The translations under genes were made by a program, and so were the position numbers. Of a stretch of DNA of 64,000 bases, positions 35,828 to 45,231 are shown one piece after another (the first letter of the stretch is position 1; each line of letters starts with the position of its first letter). The DNA lies in contig NJBH01000008.1 of assembly GCA_005223125.1 (NCBI GenBank), positions 62,001 through 126,000 of the forward strand, given 5' to 3'. The DNA comes from Promethearchaeota archaeon Loki_b32 (lineage in GTDB: Archaea; Asgardarchaeota; Lokiarchaeia; Sigyniarchaeales; SOKP01). Under the pieces are notes generated by a model that was not told the origin of the DNA, made no database searches, and saw only the letters and a list, made by a program, of their open reading frames with translations.

Positions 35828-36133
35828 TATAATTCACATTTATGTTTATCTATAAATTTATCAAAAAAAAGACTGGTAGAATTTATTATACCTCCATTAA
35901 TTAAATTTATTTTCAAAATCTTTTTTAATTATTTAAATTTGAAAAAAACAATAAAAAACAAAAATAAAAAATTATTATTCAATTCAATTAGTTTCAAAAT
36001 ATCGTTTCAAAAAAGAATATTAATTCGTTTTAAGATTATAATTATAACATAAAATTTAATAATCTCAGAAAAAAAGCTCTATGTAATTAAAACTTAAAAA
36101 CAATAGCCCATAAACGGGAAAGAGAATACCATA
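35828..36133. other. Gene-free AT-rich spacer before the GTPase gene
   Basis: About 306 bases, almost wholly A and T (runs such as AAAAAACAATAAAAAACAAAAATAAAAAATTATTATT), with no open frame of note and no repeat or hairpin that I can support. It must contain the promoters of the cupin gene (leftward) and the small GTPase gene (rightward). Confidence 0.7.
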
Positions 36134-36655
36134 ATGCCACAAAAGTTCATTCTTAAGATCCTTACGGCAGGGGAAGGAGGAGTGGGGAAAACAACACTAC
36201 TCCATAGGTATGTAGAGGGGAAATTTTCAGCTGAAACTAAAATGACAATTGGTGTAGAGTTTTTCTTGAAAGAGACGCAAATTGACTCGAATCACTGCAC
36301 TCTACAACTCTGGGATTTTGGTGGTCAAGAGCGGTTTAGATTTTTACTTGAAAGTTACGTATTAGGAGCAAAAGGAGCACTTCTCATGTTTGACCTCACA
36401 AGGTTAATGAGTCTTGAAAATTTGCAGCAATGGATTAACATTGTTCGGAAAGGTGATCCAAATCTTCCTGTTCTCTTTGTAGGTACAAAATTGGATTTAA
36501 CCGATGAGATCCAGATAGATGACGATTATGCTATGTCTTTTTTAAATGAATTTAACTTGATTGATTATATAAAAATCTCTTCAAAAACGGGCGAAAATGT
36601 TGGTACAGTTTTTGAAATGTTAACAAGAAATATATTAGAGCGCCAAGCCTATTGA
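36134..36655 (+). CDS. Ras/Rab-like small GTPase
   Basis: The 173-aa protein has all five G motifs in normal order: G1 GEGGVGKTT (about 12-20), G2 Thr in MTIGVEFF, G3 WDFGGQERF (about 60-68), G4 GTKLDL (about 117) and G5 ISSKTGE. It has the IGVEFFLKE switch and the WDFGGQE typical of Asgard Rab/Ras-like proteins. Unlike eukaryotic Rabs it lacks a C-terminal Cys for prenylation (ends RQAY), so membrane attachment needs a partner. Its stop overlaps the start of a PIN-domain gene by four bases (TTGA), implying co-translation. Its close paralogue is at 37215. Confidence 0.92.
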   Translation: MPQKFILKILTAGEGGVGKTTLLHRYVEGKFSAETKMTIGVEFFLKETQIDSNHCTLQLWDFGGQERFRFLLESYVLGAKGALLMFDLTRLMSLENLQQWINIVRKGDPNLPVLFVGTKLDLTDEIQIDDDYAMSFLNEFNLIDYIKISSKTGENVGTVFEMLTRNILERQAY

Positions 36656-37095
36656 AATCCAAGAATAGTGTAGTGGTTATCGATTCTAATTTTATATTAC
36701 TTCCTTTTCAGTTTAAAATAGATTATTTTAACGAAATAAGATTAAAGCTTGAAGGAAAATTGAAATTTATCATATATCAACAAATTTTAAACGAATTAGA
36801 TGCAAAAAAAAGAAGAGAATCCAAAGCTACTAAATTTGCATCGTTTCTTGAATCGGGTTTATTATACTTAGAAAGGAACAAAGAGAAATATGACATTGAA
36901 ATAATGGAAGATATCAAAAATGATAACGAGACTACTGATGATTTTATACTAAGATTGTCAGTAAAGCTTAAGAATGTAGGTCAAACTGTTTATTTAGCAA
37001 CTAATGATTCAGAATTGCGTAAAAAAGCAAAAAGAATAAGGATTGGAATAATTTTTTTAAGACAAAAGAAATATTTGTCTTTTGAAAGAGCTTAA
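36652..37095 (+). CDS. PIN domain protein (Fcf1/Utp24-like)
   Basis: The 147-aa PIN-domain ribonuclease has the family acid residues: VVIDSNFILLPFQF at the start (first Asp), an early ILNELDAKKR helix (Glu), NETTDDFILRLS (third acidic group) and YLATNDSELRKKAK (last Asp). This layout, with the DSNFLLLPFQ opening, matches archaeal relatives of eukaryotic Fcf1/Utp24, which cut pre-rRNA in ribosome assembly. No antitoxin gene is adjacent, so a VapC toxin role is unlikely. The TTG start overlaps the small GTPase stop, an unusual pairing. Confidence 0.82.
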   Translation: MKSKNSVVVIDSNFILLPFQFKIDYFNEIRLKLEGKLKFIIYQQILNELDAKKRRESKATKFASFLESGLLYLERNKEKYDIEIMEDIKNDNETTDDFILRLSVKLKNVGQTVYLATNDSELRKKAKRIRIGIIFLRQKKYLSFERA

Positions 37096-37214
37096 AAAAA
37101 ATATAAAATAATTAGTACATATTAAAGTTTTAACTAAAAATATTAATACATATTTAACCCTATATTAACCAATAATCGAGGTTTTATATTTATTTACTGA
37201 TTTGATGGAGAAGA

Positions 37215-37730
37215 ATGTCCAAAGCGATATTATTAAAGATTATCACGGCAGGAGATGGTGGTGTTGGCAAGACAACACTCCTTTATCGATATATAGAAGG
37301 GAGATTTCTAGCTAATACGCGTATGACTATTGGTGTGGAATTCTTTCTCAAAGAGCTTAATATAGAAGGAAAAAAAATATTACTCCAAGTTTGGGATTTT
37401 GGTGGACAGGATCATTTCAGACCTCTATTAAAGAATTATGCTGTGGGAGCAAGAGGAGCATTACTACTTTTTGATCTCACCAGACCATCAAGTTTAGAAC
37501 GAATTGAGCAATGGGTTGATATTTGCAGAGGGGGGACTCAAGAGATTCCTATCATTTTCTTAGGAACAAAATTAGATCTAGAAGATCAAATAACAATATT
37601 CGATAGTTTTGCTTTGAAATTTAAGGAACAATATGGTTTTTTTGATTATTTAAAGATTTCTTCGAAAACTGGAGAAAATGTTAATTTAGCATTTGAACTA
37701 TTGGCAAGAGAACTTGTAAAAGACTTATAA
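37215..37730 (+). CDS. Ras/Rab-like small GTPase
   Basis: This 171-aa paralogue of the GTPase at 36134 has G1 GDGGVGKTT, G2 Thr in MTIGVEFF, G3 WDFGGQDHF, G4 GTKLDL and G5 ISSKTGE, in normal order. The Glu after the G3 Gln is Asp here (GGQD), so catalytic geometry is probably kept by the Gln. No lipid-attachment Cys is seen at the end (ARELVKDL). The two genes flank the PIN gene, so the locus seems to have grown by tandem duplication. Partner proteins are unknown. Confidence 0.92.
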   Translation: MSKAILLKIITAGDGGVGKTTLLYRYIEGRFLANTRMTIGVEFFLKELNIEGKKILLQVWDFGGQDHFRPLLKNYAVGARGALLLFDLTRPSSLERIEQWVDICRGGTQEIPIIFLGTKLDLEDQITIFDSFALKFKEQYGFFDYLKISSKTGENVNLAFELLARELVKDL

Positions 37731-37761
37731 ATAATAGTACAATAAGCCAAAATTTTGATTT

Positions 37762-38949
37762 CTATAATCTATTTATAACAATATTTCTAATATATTCATT
37801 ACTTAAATTGACAGGATTATTTTTTAAACTAGTTTTTTCTACGATTTTCTCAATATCTTCATATGTAATCCCATATTTACCTAACCGATTAATTTTTAAT
37901 TTATCTGTCCATTTTTCAAGCGTTTCTATTAACATTGAGCAAAATTCATTTATTTTTCCTTCCTCTAAATGATATTTACCTTTCAATAAGGCTCCTATTT
38001 TAGCATATTTTTTTAATCCTTTTCTACCACCAGATTCTTGTTTTTGGAGCATTTCAATATTAATTTTAGTTGCTTCAGAGAGAAGAGTACCACACACTAC
38101 CCCATGAGGAATTTTGTACATTCCTCCGATTGGAGAAGCTAAACCATGGACAATTCCTAATCCTGCATTAGCAAGAGTAATTCCAGACAGTAATGAGCCA
38201 TAAGCCATTGCTGCTCTAATACTTACATCCGATGATCCAGTTGAGCACGCTAATAAAAGATTTTCACCTATATATTTCATACCATTATAAGCTAAAGTGT
38301 CTGTAATCGGGTTTCTTTTTGAAGAAACATATGCTTCAAGTAATTGTGTGAAAGCATCCATTCCACAAGCTGCGGAAATTGATGGTGGGCATGAAATCAT
38401 CAGTTGGGGATCTATAATTGCTACATCAGGAATTAGATTATCATGACGAAGTGATTTTTTAAATCCATCGGGACCTACTTCACTAATTACAGCGTTTTTT
38501 GTTGCTTCACTTCCAGTTCCGGATGTAGTGGGAATTGCTATATAGGGAACTTTTATCCCATCATGACTTTTTTCTCCAATACCTTCAAGATAATTTTTAA
38601 TAGAATTATTTTTAGGTAGCATAGCGGAAATTGCTTTTCCTGCGTCAATAACACTTCCCCCTCCAATCCCAACAACTAAATCAAAACGTTTATCTCTAAA
38701 TTTTGCTGTAGCTTCATCTACTAGTGATGGAGATGGTTCACTATAAATAGAAGTTGATGAGAAATTAATTGATTTGTTCTCTAATATTGAAGTAATATCA
38801 TCCCATTTACCTGATTTTTTAAGTGAATTCCCGCCAATTATAAATAGTACATTTTTTCCGAATTTTGGAATAATATTATAAAGTTCATTTAATTTACCAG
38901 CACCAAAAATAATGTATGGGATTCTAGCAAAACTGAAAGATGGAATCAT
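37762..38949 (-). CDS. Iron-containing alcohol dehydrogenase family protein
   Basis: The 395-aa group III dehydrogenase has the NAD-binding GIGGGSVIDAGKA (about 93-105), the Fe-ADH signature region with TSGTGSEATKNAVI, and metal ligands in AACGMDAFTQLLEAYVS and NAGLGIVHGLASPIGGMYKIPHG (His residues). It would interconvert an alcohol and aldehyde or ketone with NAD(P)H. Substrate cannot be read; butanol- and 1,3-propanediol-type enzymes share this pattern. It faces the GTPase gene convergently. Confidence 0.9.
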   Translation of the reverse strand: MIPSFSFARIPYIIFGAGKLNELYNIIPKFGKNVLFIIGGNSLKKSGKWDDITSILENKSINFSSTSIYSEPSPSLVDEATAKFRDKRFDLVVGIGGGSVIDAGKAISAMLPKNNSIKNYLEGIGEKSHDGIKVPYIAIPTTSGTGSEATKNAVISEVGPDGFKKSLRHDNLIPDVAIIDPQLMISCPPSISAACGMDAFTQLLEAYVSSKRNPITDTLAYNGMKYIGENLLLACSTGSSDVSIRAAMAYGSLLSGITLANAGLGIVHGLASPIGGMYKIPHGVVCGTLLSEATKINIEMLQKQESGGRKGLKKYAKIGALLKGKYHLEEGKINEFCSMLIETLEKWTDKLKINRLGKYGITYEDIEKIVEKTSLKNNPVNLSNEYIRNIVINRL

Positions 38950-39136
38950 AACATTTACCTTTTATCTTTTTGTTAATTCGTGAAAATCATATATTAAACT
39001 ATAAATCTCTTTATAATAGGTAAGATTTATAATTTACTCTAGATATTTTGTTTTATAACACAACTTCGACCTTTAGTGATCTACAATTAAAAAAGTACAT
39101 GAAAAAGATTTTGACTATAGAGGTGGAAATTCTGGA

Positions 39137-39427
39137 GTGAAATATTTAATGAGAGGCCCGCCAGCATCTATTGATTGGGGGATTATTTTACTCAAACCGG
39201 GCGAACTTATGGGAGATAAAGCACACGGTCATAATATTCTTGATGAAACATTTTACTTCGTAGAAGGTGATGGCGTTATGATAATTGATGATAAAGAATA
39301 CAAAGCAATGCAAGGAAGTGTGTTTTTGTGTGAACCAAAAGAAATGCACAACATTAGAAATGATTCAGACAAACCAATAAAAGTCGTATTTATTAAATCT
39401 ATATATGAACCAAATGATAAAATCTAA
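39137..39427 (+). CDS. Cupin domain protein
   Basis: The 96-aa single-domain cupin (GTG start) has metal-binding motif 1 LMGDKAHGHNILDETFYFVEGDG with His, His and Glu in place, and motif 2 GSVFLCEPKEMHNIRN with the last His, so it can bind a metal. Small cupins of this type are often isomerases or sugar-binding accessory proteins. The aIF1A gene follows after 22 bases in the same direction, possibly in one transcript. Confidence 0.85.
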   Translation: MKYLMRGPPASIDWGIILLKPGELMGDKAHGHNILDETFYFVEGDGVMIIDDKEYKAMQGSVFLCEPKEMHNIRNDSDKPIKVVFIKSIYEPNDKI

Positions 39428-39449
39428 AATAATAAAAGAGAAATAAAGT

Positions 39450-39839
39450 ATGGCAAAAAAAAAAGCAAAAAAAAAAGGAAAAGGAAAAAGGAGAACTGGT
39501 CCTTATGTCCCACCTGTAGTAACCCGCGTTAAATTCCCTAGCAAACGGTTAGGTGAAATGTTTGGACGAATAGTAGGGGTTCTTGGAAATGATCGTATGG
39601 AGGTTTTCTGCGAGGATGGAAAGCATCGAATGGGTAGAATCCGGGGAAAAATAAAGAAAAGGGTTTGGATAAGGGTTGCAGATCTTGTGATAGTGAATCC
39701 GTGGGACTGGGAGACAGAAATACCAGGCAAGATGGGGAAATGCGAGATATCTTGGAGATATATGAAGCATGAAATTTCTTGGCTTGAACGAAGAGGTAAA
39801 ATACCCGAGATTTTAAATATAAATAATATACCTTTTTAG
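39450..39839 (+). CDS. Translation initiation factor aIF1A
   Basis: The 129-aa protein has a basic N-terminal tail (MAKKKAKKKGKGKRRTG), then the S1/OB-fold of aIF1A: MFGRIVGVLGNDRMEVFCEDGKHRMGRIRGKIKKRVWIRVADLV, followed by NPWDWE and the helical subdomain. It binds the ribosomal A site region during start-codon selection, together with aIF2, whose gamma subunit is encoded at 29718-31289. Confidence 0.95.
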   Translation: MAKKKAKKKGKGKRRTGPYVPPVVTRVKFPSKRLGEMFGRIVGVLGNDRMEVFCEDGKHRMGRIRGKIKKRVWIRVADLVIVNPWDWETEIPGKMGKCEISWRYMKHEISWLERRGKIPEILNINNIPF

Positions 39840-40010
39840 TTAAAAGAATATTTTACAAAGCACAATCACAAATTCAATAAAAAAAGGATATAGAATTATT
39901 TCAGTAGAAAAAGTAAAATTTTTTAATTTTGTATACTATTTTTAATATATACTTATTTTCCAAAAAAAAATTTAAAAATACCCAAATTCAAATAGGATTC
40001 GTGAAATATA

Positions 40011-40766
40011 TTGGCAGATCAAGAAGAAGATCCAGATAGAAGCAAGAGTGAAGTTGTTGATATTACAGAGGTTACCGTTAAAGGGGAAGATAAAGAAGAC
40101 CATACTACCACTTTATTTGCTGTAAGGACAACGATAAATCAAGAAAGTAATATTTTAAAACAAATATTTTATAGATTTAAAATTCTTGATGTAATTCCTG
40201 ACATAAGAGCAATGCTCATAAGCCCCTTGTTGCCAGGATATGTATTTTTCGAAGCTCCTCAGAAACGTAGCGTACAGATAGCAGTTCAGGGAATTCCTCA
40301 TATTAAAGGACGAATCGTGCAAAATATCAAACTTATAGAACTTAAACATGTACTTTTACCAAGAAGTGTGACCGAGTATTTAGAAGAAGGTGATACCGTA
40401 GAAATAATCAGCGGGGTATTTGAAGGATCACGAGCACTCGTAATGCGTATGCCTCACGACACAAGCTCGAGTGAGGAAGTTGTCGTAAGGCTTTTGCAAG
40501 AAGAAACACCAATTACTATAAAAATTCATGGAGATTATTTAAAATTAGTTGAGAAGAAGAAGCCAATAGATGAGCCAATTCCAAAAGTAAAGGCATCAGT
40601 TGATACTACAACAGATATGGAAAAAGCAATAAGTTTCGAAGATGAACTTGAAGAATTCGAGGAAGAAATTTCTGAAAGTTATAAAAGCGATGAGATCGAA
40701 GAATATACTGATGATGAAGAAGAATTAGAGGAAGAAGATGAGTGGGCAAAATTCGATGGATTTTAA
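40011..40766 (+). CDS. spt5: Transcription elongation factor Spt5 with acidic tails
   Basis: The 251-aa protein (TTG start) has the NGN domain at about 38-120 (TLFAVRTTINQESNI, LPGYVFFEAP) and a KOW motif near 128-150 (EEGDTVEIISGVFEGSRALV). These are the two parts of archaeal Spt5, which binds the RNA polymerase clamp for processivity. Usual archaeal Spt5 is about 150 aa. Here an acidic N-terminal stretch and an acidic C-terminal tail of about 50 residues (DELEEFEEEISESYKSDEIE) are added. Acidic regions are known from the N-terminus of eukaryotic Spt5, so the tails are an interesting parallel. Confidence 0.9.
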   Translation: MADQEEDPDRSKSEVVDITEVTVKGEDKEDHTTTLFAVRTTINQESNILKQIFYRFKILDVIPDIRAMLISPLLPGYVFFEAPQKRSVQIAVQGIPHIKGRIVQNIKLIELKHVLLPRSVTEYLEEGDTVEIISGVFEGSRALVMRMPHDTSSSEEVVVRLLQEETPITIKIHGDYLKLVEKKKPIDEPIPKVKASVDTTTDMEKAISFEDELEEFEEEISESYKSDEIEEYTDDEEELEEEDEWAKFDGF

Positions 40767-40938
40767 ATTAATTTTACATATTTTTTGTGTCAATTAATTA
40801 CAGATTTAAGATATTTTTATCATATGTTTGTTGCGTCTTCCTTAAGAAACGGATTAATAAAAGAATTTTTATAGATAGACTTTTATTAACGTTATAAAAG
40901 CGTTATATAAACAATCTATTAAATATAATTTCAGTAAA

Positions 40939-41691
40939 ATGATAAAAAACATCTTCATAATGAAAGGGAACACTGGTGAATTAATCTTCTATAAAACTTA
41001 TGAAGATATTTTTAACGTTAAGCTAACGAGCAGTTTCCTAAGTGCAATTTTCTCATTTGTAAAGCAAACATTAAAAACTGAAGCTTTATCTGAAATTGAA
41101 GTTGGACTTTTCAGATTTATTTTTGAGATTGAAAAAATAGGAAAGGATGAATTACTATTTGCTCTCTTTAGTGATCGTACAGATAATCTTGTTGAACTTA
41201 GAAATCAGTTGAGAGAAATTAAGAATCAGTTTATTAATAAGTATGATCTTACCTTACTCACTGATAACTTTGATGGAGAAATTTCAAAATTCTTTGAATT
41301 TGAAAAGAATATAGATGCTATTATGGAAAATCATGGCCAGCTAGTCTCAAATGAAATTAAAAAAGACCTTTTAAGTGTTTTTAATGAATTGCATACATTT
41401 TCTTCTTTTGTAGTATCATCTGCTCTATTAACACAGACAGGTAGGGTGATTGTATCCTCTTTAGAACCAAATATTTTATCTGAAATTATTAGACTTCTAG
41501 AAGGCAGATTTATATCTGGAAATTTTAGAGTAAATGAACTTATTTCCTTAGAAAATTTTGGTGTGCTTTCTTTAGTGGGAATTGATGAGCACTTTATATC
41601 AGTAATTCAATTCAAAAGTAATTGTCCATTCGAGACAGGATTGGTAATCTCAAAAAGATTTTCAAATAGGATACATAAATTAATTTGTTAA
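40939..41691 (+). CDS. Longin/roadblock-type protein, eukaryotic signature candidate
   Basis: The 250-aa protein starts MIKNIFIMKGNTGELIFYK, the strand pattern of longin and adaptin-small-chain domains, followed by LFRFIFEIEKIGKDELLFALF. The second half has TFSSFVVSSALLTQTGRVIVSS, resembling the core of roadblock/LC7 or longin domains, and ends with a strand SVIQFKSNCPFETGLVIS. Longin and roadblock domains are abundant in Asgard archaea and partner small GTPases. The domain call is by strand pattern and could be wrong in detail. Confidence 0.6.
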   Translation: MIKNIFIMKGNTGELIFYKTYEDIFNVKLTSSFLSAIFSFVKQTLKTEALSEIEVGLFRFIFEIEKIGKDELLFALFSDRTDNLVELRNQLREIKNQFINKYDLTLLTDNFDGEISKFFEFEKNIDAIMENHGQLVSNEIKKDLLSVFNELHTFSSFVVSSALLTQTGRVIVSSLEPNILSEIIRLLEGRFISGNFRVNELISLENFGVLSLVGIDEHFISVIQFKSNCPFETGLVISKRFSNRIHKLIC

Positions 41692-41876
41692 ATTTAATGA
41701 TCCATTTTGGTCAGTAACTGATCATTATTATTCATTTCACAAAAAGATTTTTTAAAAAATGTAATATTTTGAATATCGTATATTCGTTTTCCAAAAATTA
41801 AAAAGCATATACACTTTTTCCCTAGTATAATTAATTATCTTATTAATATCAAATATTAAAAAGTGGGGTAAAATTT

Positions 41877-43160
41877 ATGCCAAAGTTTATGAATCAAGCT
41901 ATTAATGATGAAATACTCGATAAACTGAGCCTTAAAAATCGATATTCCTTTGTGAATAATAACTTAATGGCTTTACTTTCACCGGAGCAGTTCAATCACT
42001 TTAAAAAAGTTCAAAAATTCTGCATGAGGTTTGAGAAAAAGAATGAAATCACTCATGGTCCTGAAGAAGACGTATATGATTGGATTCCTACTTTCGGAGC
42101 TGAAGGTTATATCACAAGAGCGCATAACTTTGAGATGATCGATGTAGAATATGAAAATTATGGTGCTGTAGCGGATTTTCTTAGATATATTGCTATAGAT
42201 AATTTTGATCCTCAGTTTGCTATGGGTAGTGGAGCTACAGTTTTAGCTATAAATCCTATTTATGATCATCATGAAAACATTCCCGGTAGACTTGAAGCGC
42301 TAAAAGATTTGGTTACAGGTCAATCACCAGGATGTATTTGTATTACTGAGCCTGAAAGAGGCTCAGACGCCGTTCACCAATTAACCACCTGTGACGAACA
42401 GGAAGATGGAAGTTATATCTTAAATGGGGAGAAAATTTATAACACAAATGCTCCTAAATCCAAATGGGCTGTTGTATACGCCACCGCTGAAGCGAATAAT
42501 GGAAATTTAATGGCTCAATTTTTAGTTAATACCAATTGGGAAGGATGGAATTGCGAAAGAGTCGGAATACCTTACGTTGATAAGCTTTATCTTGGTCATG
42601 AATATTTAGAAAATTTAAGGGTACCAAAGGAATATATATTAGGACCTGTTGGTAAAGGGAGAGAACATCTTTTTGAAGGATTGGTTCCAGAAAGAATTGG
42701 GATTGCTTGCGGAGCTATATCACAATGCTGGGGTGCTGTATCTCATGCGGCTATTTATGCTAATATGAGAAGGCAATTTGATCAGGAAATATTGAAATTC
42801 CAAGGTGTTGGATTTCTTTTAACAGACCTCTGGGCAAAGACGACGAATTTAACCTTAGGTTTACTTAAATTTTGCGAAGAGTATGATAAGAAGATGGAAA
42901 AGTTCGAAGGTCATATCCCAGCTAACATTTCTAGAGCATTAGTTGCATCCGCAAGTCAATTTAAATATCATTGCACAAACCTTTCTAAAGAAATCTGTTA
43001 TGAAGCTGCCAATTTAATGGGTGGTGCAGGACTCTCTGATAACACATTAATGAACGATTATGTGAACATCTCTAGAATTCAAGAAATTGTCGGAGGTTCA
43101 AGACAAATTCAGCAATACATTATGTCAATGGCGTTAAGGCAGCTATTCAAAATGCTTTAG
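41877..43160 (+). CDS. Acyl-CoA dehydrogenase family protein, paralogue 1
   Basis: The 427-aa protein has the acyl-CoA dehydrogenase fold: an N-terminal helical domain, the middle strand domain with ITEPERGSDAVH and GEKIYNTNAPKSKW, and the C-terminal helical domain ending LMGGAGLSDNTLMNDYVNISRIQEIVGGSRQIQQYI. At the place of the medium-chain catalytic Glu (IYEGTxxIQ) it has VGGSRQIQ, so the base must lie elsewhere or the activity differs. Two close paralogues are at 43933-45231 (minus) and 45425-46711. Substrate unknown. Confidence 0.9.
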   Translation: MPKFMNQAINDEILDKLSLKNRYSFVNNNLMALLSPEQFNHFKKVQKFCMRFEKKNEITHGPEEDVYDWIPTFGAEGYITRAHNFEMIDVEYENYGAVADFLRYIAIDNFDPQFAMGSGATVLAINPIYDHHENIPGRLEALKDLVTGQSPGCICITEPERGSDAVHQLTTCDEQEDGSYILNGEKIYNTNAPKSKWAVVYATAEANNGNLMAQFLVNTNWEGWNCERVGIPYVDKLYLGHEYLENLRVPKEYILGPVGKGREHLFEGLVPERIGIACGAISQCWGAVSHAAIYANMRRQFDQEILKFQGVGFLLTDLWAKTTNLTLGLLKFCEEYDKKMEKFEGHIPANISRALVASASQFKYHCTNLSKEICYEAANLMGGAGLSDNTLMNDYVNISRIQEIVGGSRQIQQYIMSMALRQLFKML

Positions 43161-43325
43161 ATTTCGGTTGATTTTGCTAATTTTCAACACAAACTATTTT
43201 TTCTTTTTTTTTAATTTATAGAATTATTTTTTATTTTTCGATTTCAGGATAAAAATTTAGAATCTGTTTAATAATTATTCTATAAAACAAGAATTGTTTA
43301 TAATTAAAATTGGTTTTCTAATACT

Positions 43326-43790
43326 ATGAAAGAAAAAGATTCTCTAGTTATAAATTTTGGAGAGGCACATTCTGTTAACAGAGGTGTTCGTGTTTGTCTT
43401 AATGTAATAAAGCCTTGTTATAATCTTGGATGGTTTCCTTATAATAGCTTGACTTGGTCATTCTGTTATCGAGAGGAGATATCTAAATATATATGCGCTC
43501 TTTTCAATAGAGATTGTTCTGTATTTTATTTATCAGCTGAGTTGACAAAAAATTCTCCTTTAATCACAAAACCTCCAAAAGAATTAAAAGAAGATTTTCA
43601 GGATCCATTTTATAAAAAAACATTTTTTAGGAGAAGAAGGATTACTCCAAGAGGATACTCTAAACCATGTCATCAACTAGAGTTTTGCCCCTACAACTCT
43701 TTAACCGATGCTCTTTCACAGTCTAAAAAGATTACTGAATTTACTTGCAAGTTATTTAATAAAGAATGTCCTGTTAAATATCTTGGATAG
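43326..43790 (+). CDS. Two-repeat Cys protein of unknown function
   Basis: The 154-aa protein carries two copies of a Cys motif: KPCYNLGWFPYNSLTWSF ... LFNRDCSVFYL and KPCHQLEFCPYNSLTDALSQ ... LFNKECPVKYL. This resembles the small archaeal motif CxxLGxCPYGPLVE ... FGHDCPVF seen in many uncharacterised proteins, thought to bind metal. Repeat one lacks the third Cys (FPYN for CPYN). It lies between two acyl-CoA dehydrogenase paralogues. Function not known. Confidence 0.7.
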   Translation: MKEKDSLVINFGEAHSVNRGVRVCLNVIKPCYNLGWFPYNSLTWSFCYREEISKYICALFNRDCSVFYLSAELTKNSPLITKPPKELKEDFQDPFYKKTFFRRRRITPRGYSKPCHQLEFCPYNSLTDALSQSKKITEFTCKLFNKECPVKYLG

Positions 43791-43932
43791 GATGATTCTG
43801 AGAAGGAATACCTCGAGACAGGAATAACTCCAATTTATTAAAATTTTTTAATCTATTTTCATCTACTTGTTTTTTTTAAGAAAGGAAAAAAAATATCAAA
43901 AAAGAAAGAAAATTAAAAAGTATTCTATTATT

Positions 43933-45231
43933 CTATGAAACAGACATCTTGTACAATGTTCTCAATGAAAGAGACATGATATATTGCTGTATCTGTCTCG
44001 AACCTCCTAATATTTCCTGAATCCGAGAAATATTTAAATAATCCTGCATTAATGTATTGTCACATAAGCCTGCCCCTCCCATAAGGTTAGCAGTTTCATA
44101 GCAAACTTCTTTTGAAAGTGCTGTAGCTTGATATTTAAATTGGCTTGCAGAAGCAACCATTGCTTGAGAAATATTACGAGGTATATCTCCTTCAAATTTC
44201 TTGAATTTCTCATCAAAACCCTCACAAAATTTAAGCAAACCAAAGGTTAGATTTGTTGTTTTTGCCCATAAATCTGCAAGTAAAAACCCTACACCTTGGA
44301 ATTTCAATATTTCCTGATTAAATTGCTTTCTCAAGTTTGCATAAATTACCGCATGAGATACAGCACCCCAACATTGGGCAATCGCTCCACAAGCAATCGC
44401 AATTCTTTCCGGGACAAGCCCTTCAAAAAGATGTTCTCTACCTTTTCCAACGGGTCCTAATATATATTCCTTTGGTACTTTTAGATTATTAAACTTCTCT
44501 CTACCTATAAATATTTTAGGAGTCCAAGGTACTCCAACTCGTTCGCAACTCCATCCTTCCCAATTGGTATTTATTAAGAATTGAGCCATCATATTTCCAT
44601 TATTCGCTTCAGCGGTAGCATAAGCGACAACCCATTTGGATTTTGGAGCATTTGTATTAAATATTTTCTCTCCATTTAAGAGATAACTTCCATCTTCCTG
44701 TTCCTCGCACGTGGTTAACATATGAACCGCATCTGAGCCTCTTTCAGGTTCAGTAATAAGAATTGCGCTTGGTGATTGACCTGTAACCAAATCTTTTAGC
44801 GCTTCAAGTCTAACTGGTATGTGTTCATGGTGATCATAAATAGGATTTATAGCTAAAACTGTAGCTCCACTACCCATAGCAAACTGTGTATCAAAATTAT
44901 CTATAGCAATATATCTAAGAAAATCTGCAGCTAATCCCCACTCAGGATAATCTAAATCAATCATTTCAAAAGTATGTTGTCGAGTGATGTATCCCTCTGC
45001 TCCAAATGCAGGAATCCAGTCATATATGTCTTCTTCAGGACCGTGAGTGATTTCATTTTTTTTCTCAAATCTTAGACAAAAACGCTGAACTTTCCGAAAA
45101 AAATTAAATTGTTGTTGAGATAATATTGGAGTCAAATTATTATTAACGAAAGAATATCGATTTTTAAGGCTCAATTTCTCAAGAATCTCATCATTTATTA
45201 CTTGGGTCTTAAATTTTTGCTTTTCTGCCAT
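43933..45231 (-). CDS. Acyl-CoA dehydrogenase family protein, paralogue 2
   Basis: This 432-aa paralogue of 41877 is highly similar over the whole length (ITEPERGSDAVHMLTTCEEQ, GEKIFNTNAPKSKWVVAYA, GPVGKGREHLFEGLVPERI). It ends RIQEILGGSRQIQQYIMS, again with Gly in place of the medium-chain catalytic Glu. It is encoded on the opposite strand between the other two paralogues, so an inversion accompanied the duplication. FAD and acyl-CoA binding loops appear intact. Confidence 0.9.
   Translation of the reverse strand: MAEKQKFKTQVINDEILEKLSLKNRYSFVNNNLTPILSQQQFNFFRKVQRFCLRFEKKNEITHGPEEDIYDWIPAFGAEGYITRQHTFEMIDLDYPEWGLAADFLRYIAIDNFDTQFAMGSGATVLAINPIYDHHEHIPVRLEALKDLVTGQSPSAILITEPERGSDAVHMLTTCEEQEDGSYLLNGEKIFNTNAPKSKWVVAYATAEANNGNMMAQFLINTNWEGWSCERVGVPWTPKIFIGREKFNNLKVPKEYILGPVGKGREHLFEGLVPERIAIACGAIAQCWGAVSHAVIYANLRKQFNQEILKFQGVGFLLADLWAKTTNLTFGLLKFCEGFDEKFKKFEGDIPRNISQAMVASASQFKYQATALSKEVCYETANLMGGAGLCDNTLMQDYLNISRIQEILGGSRQIQQYIMSLSLRTLYKMSVS

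Noticed and set aside
36652-37095. PIN protein as a VapC toxin
   Set aside because: No antitoxin gene is adjacent and the opening matches Fcf1/Utp24-type PIN proteins better.
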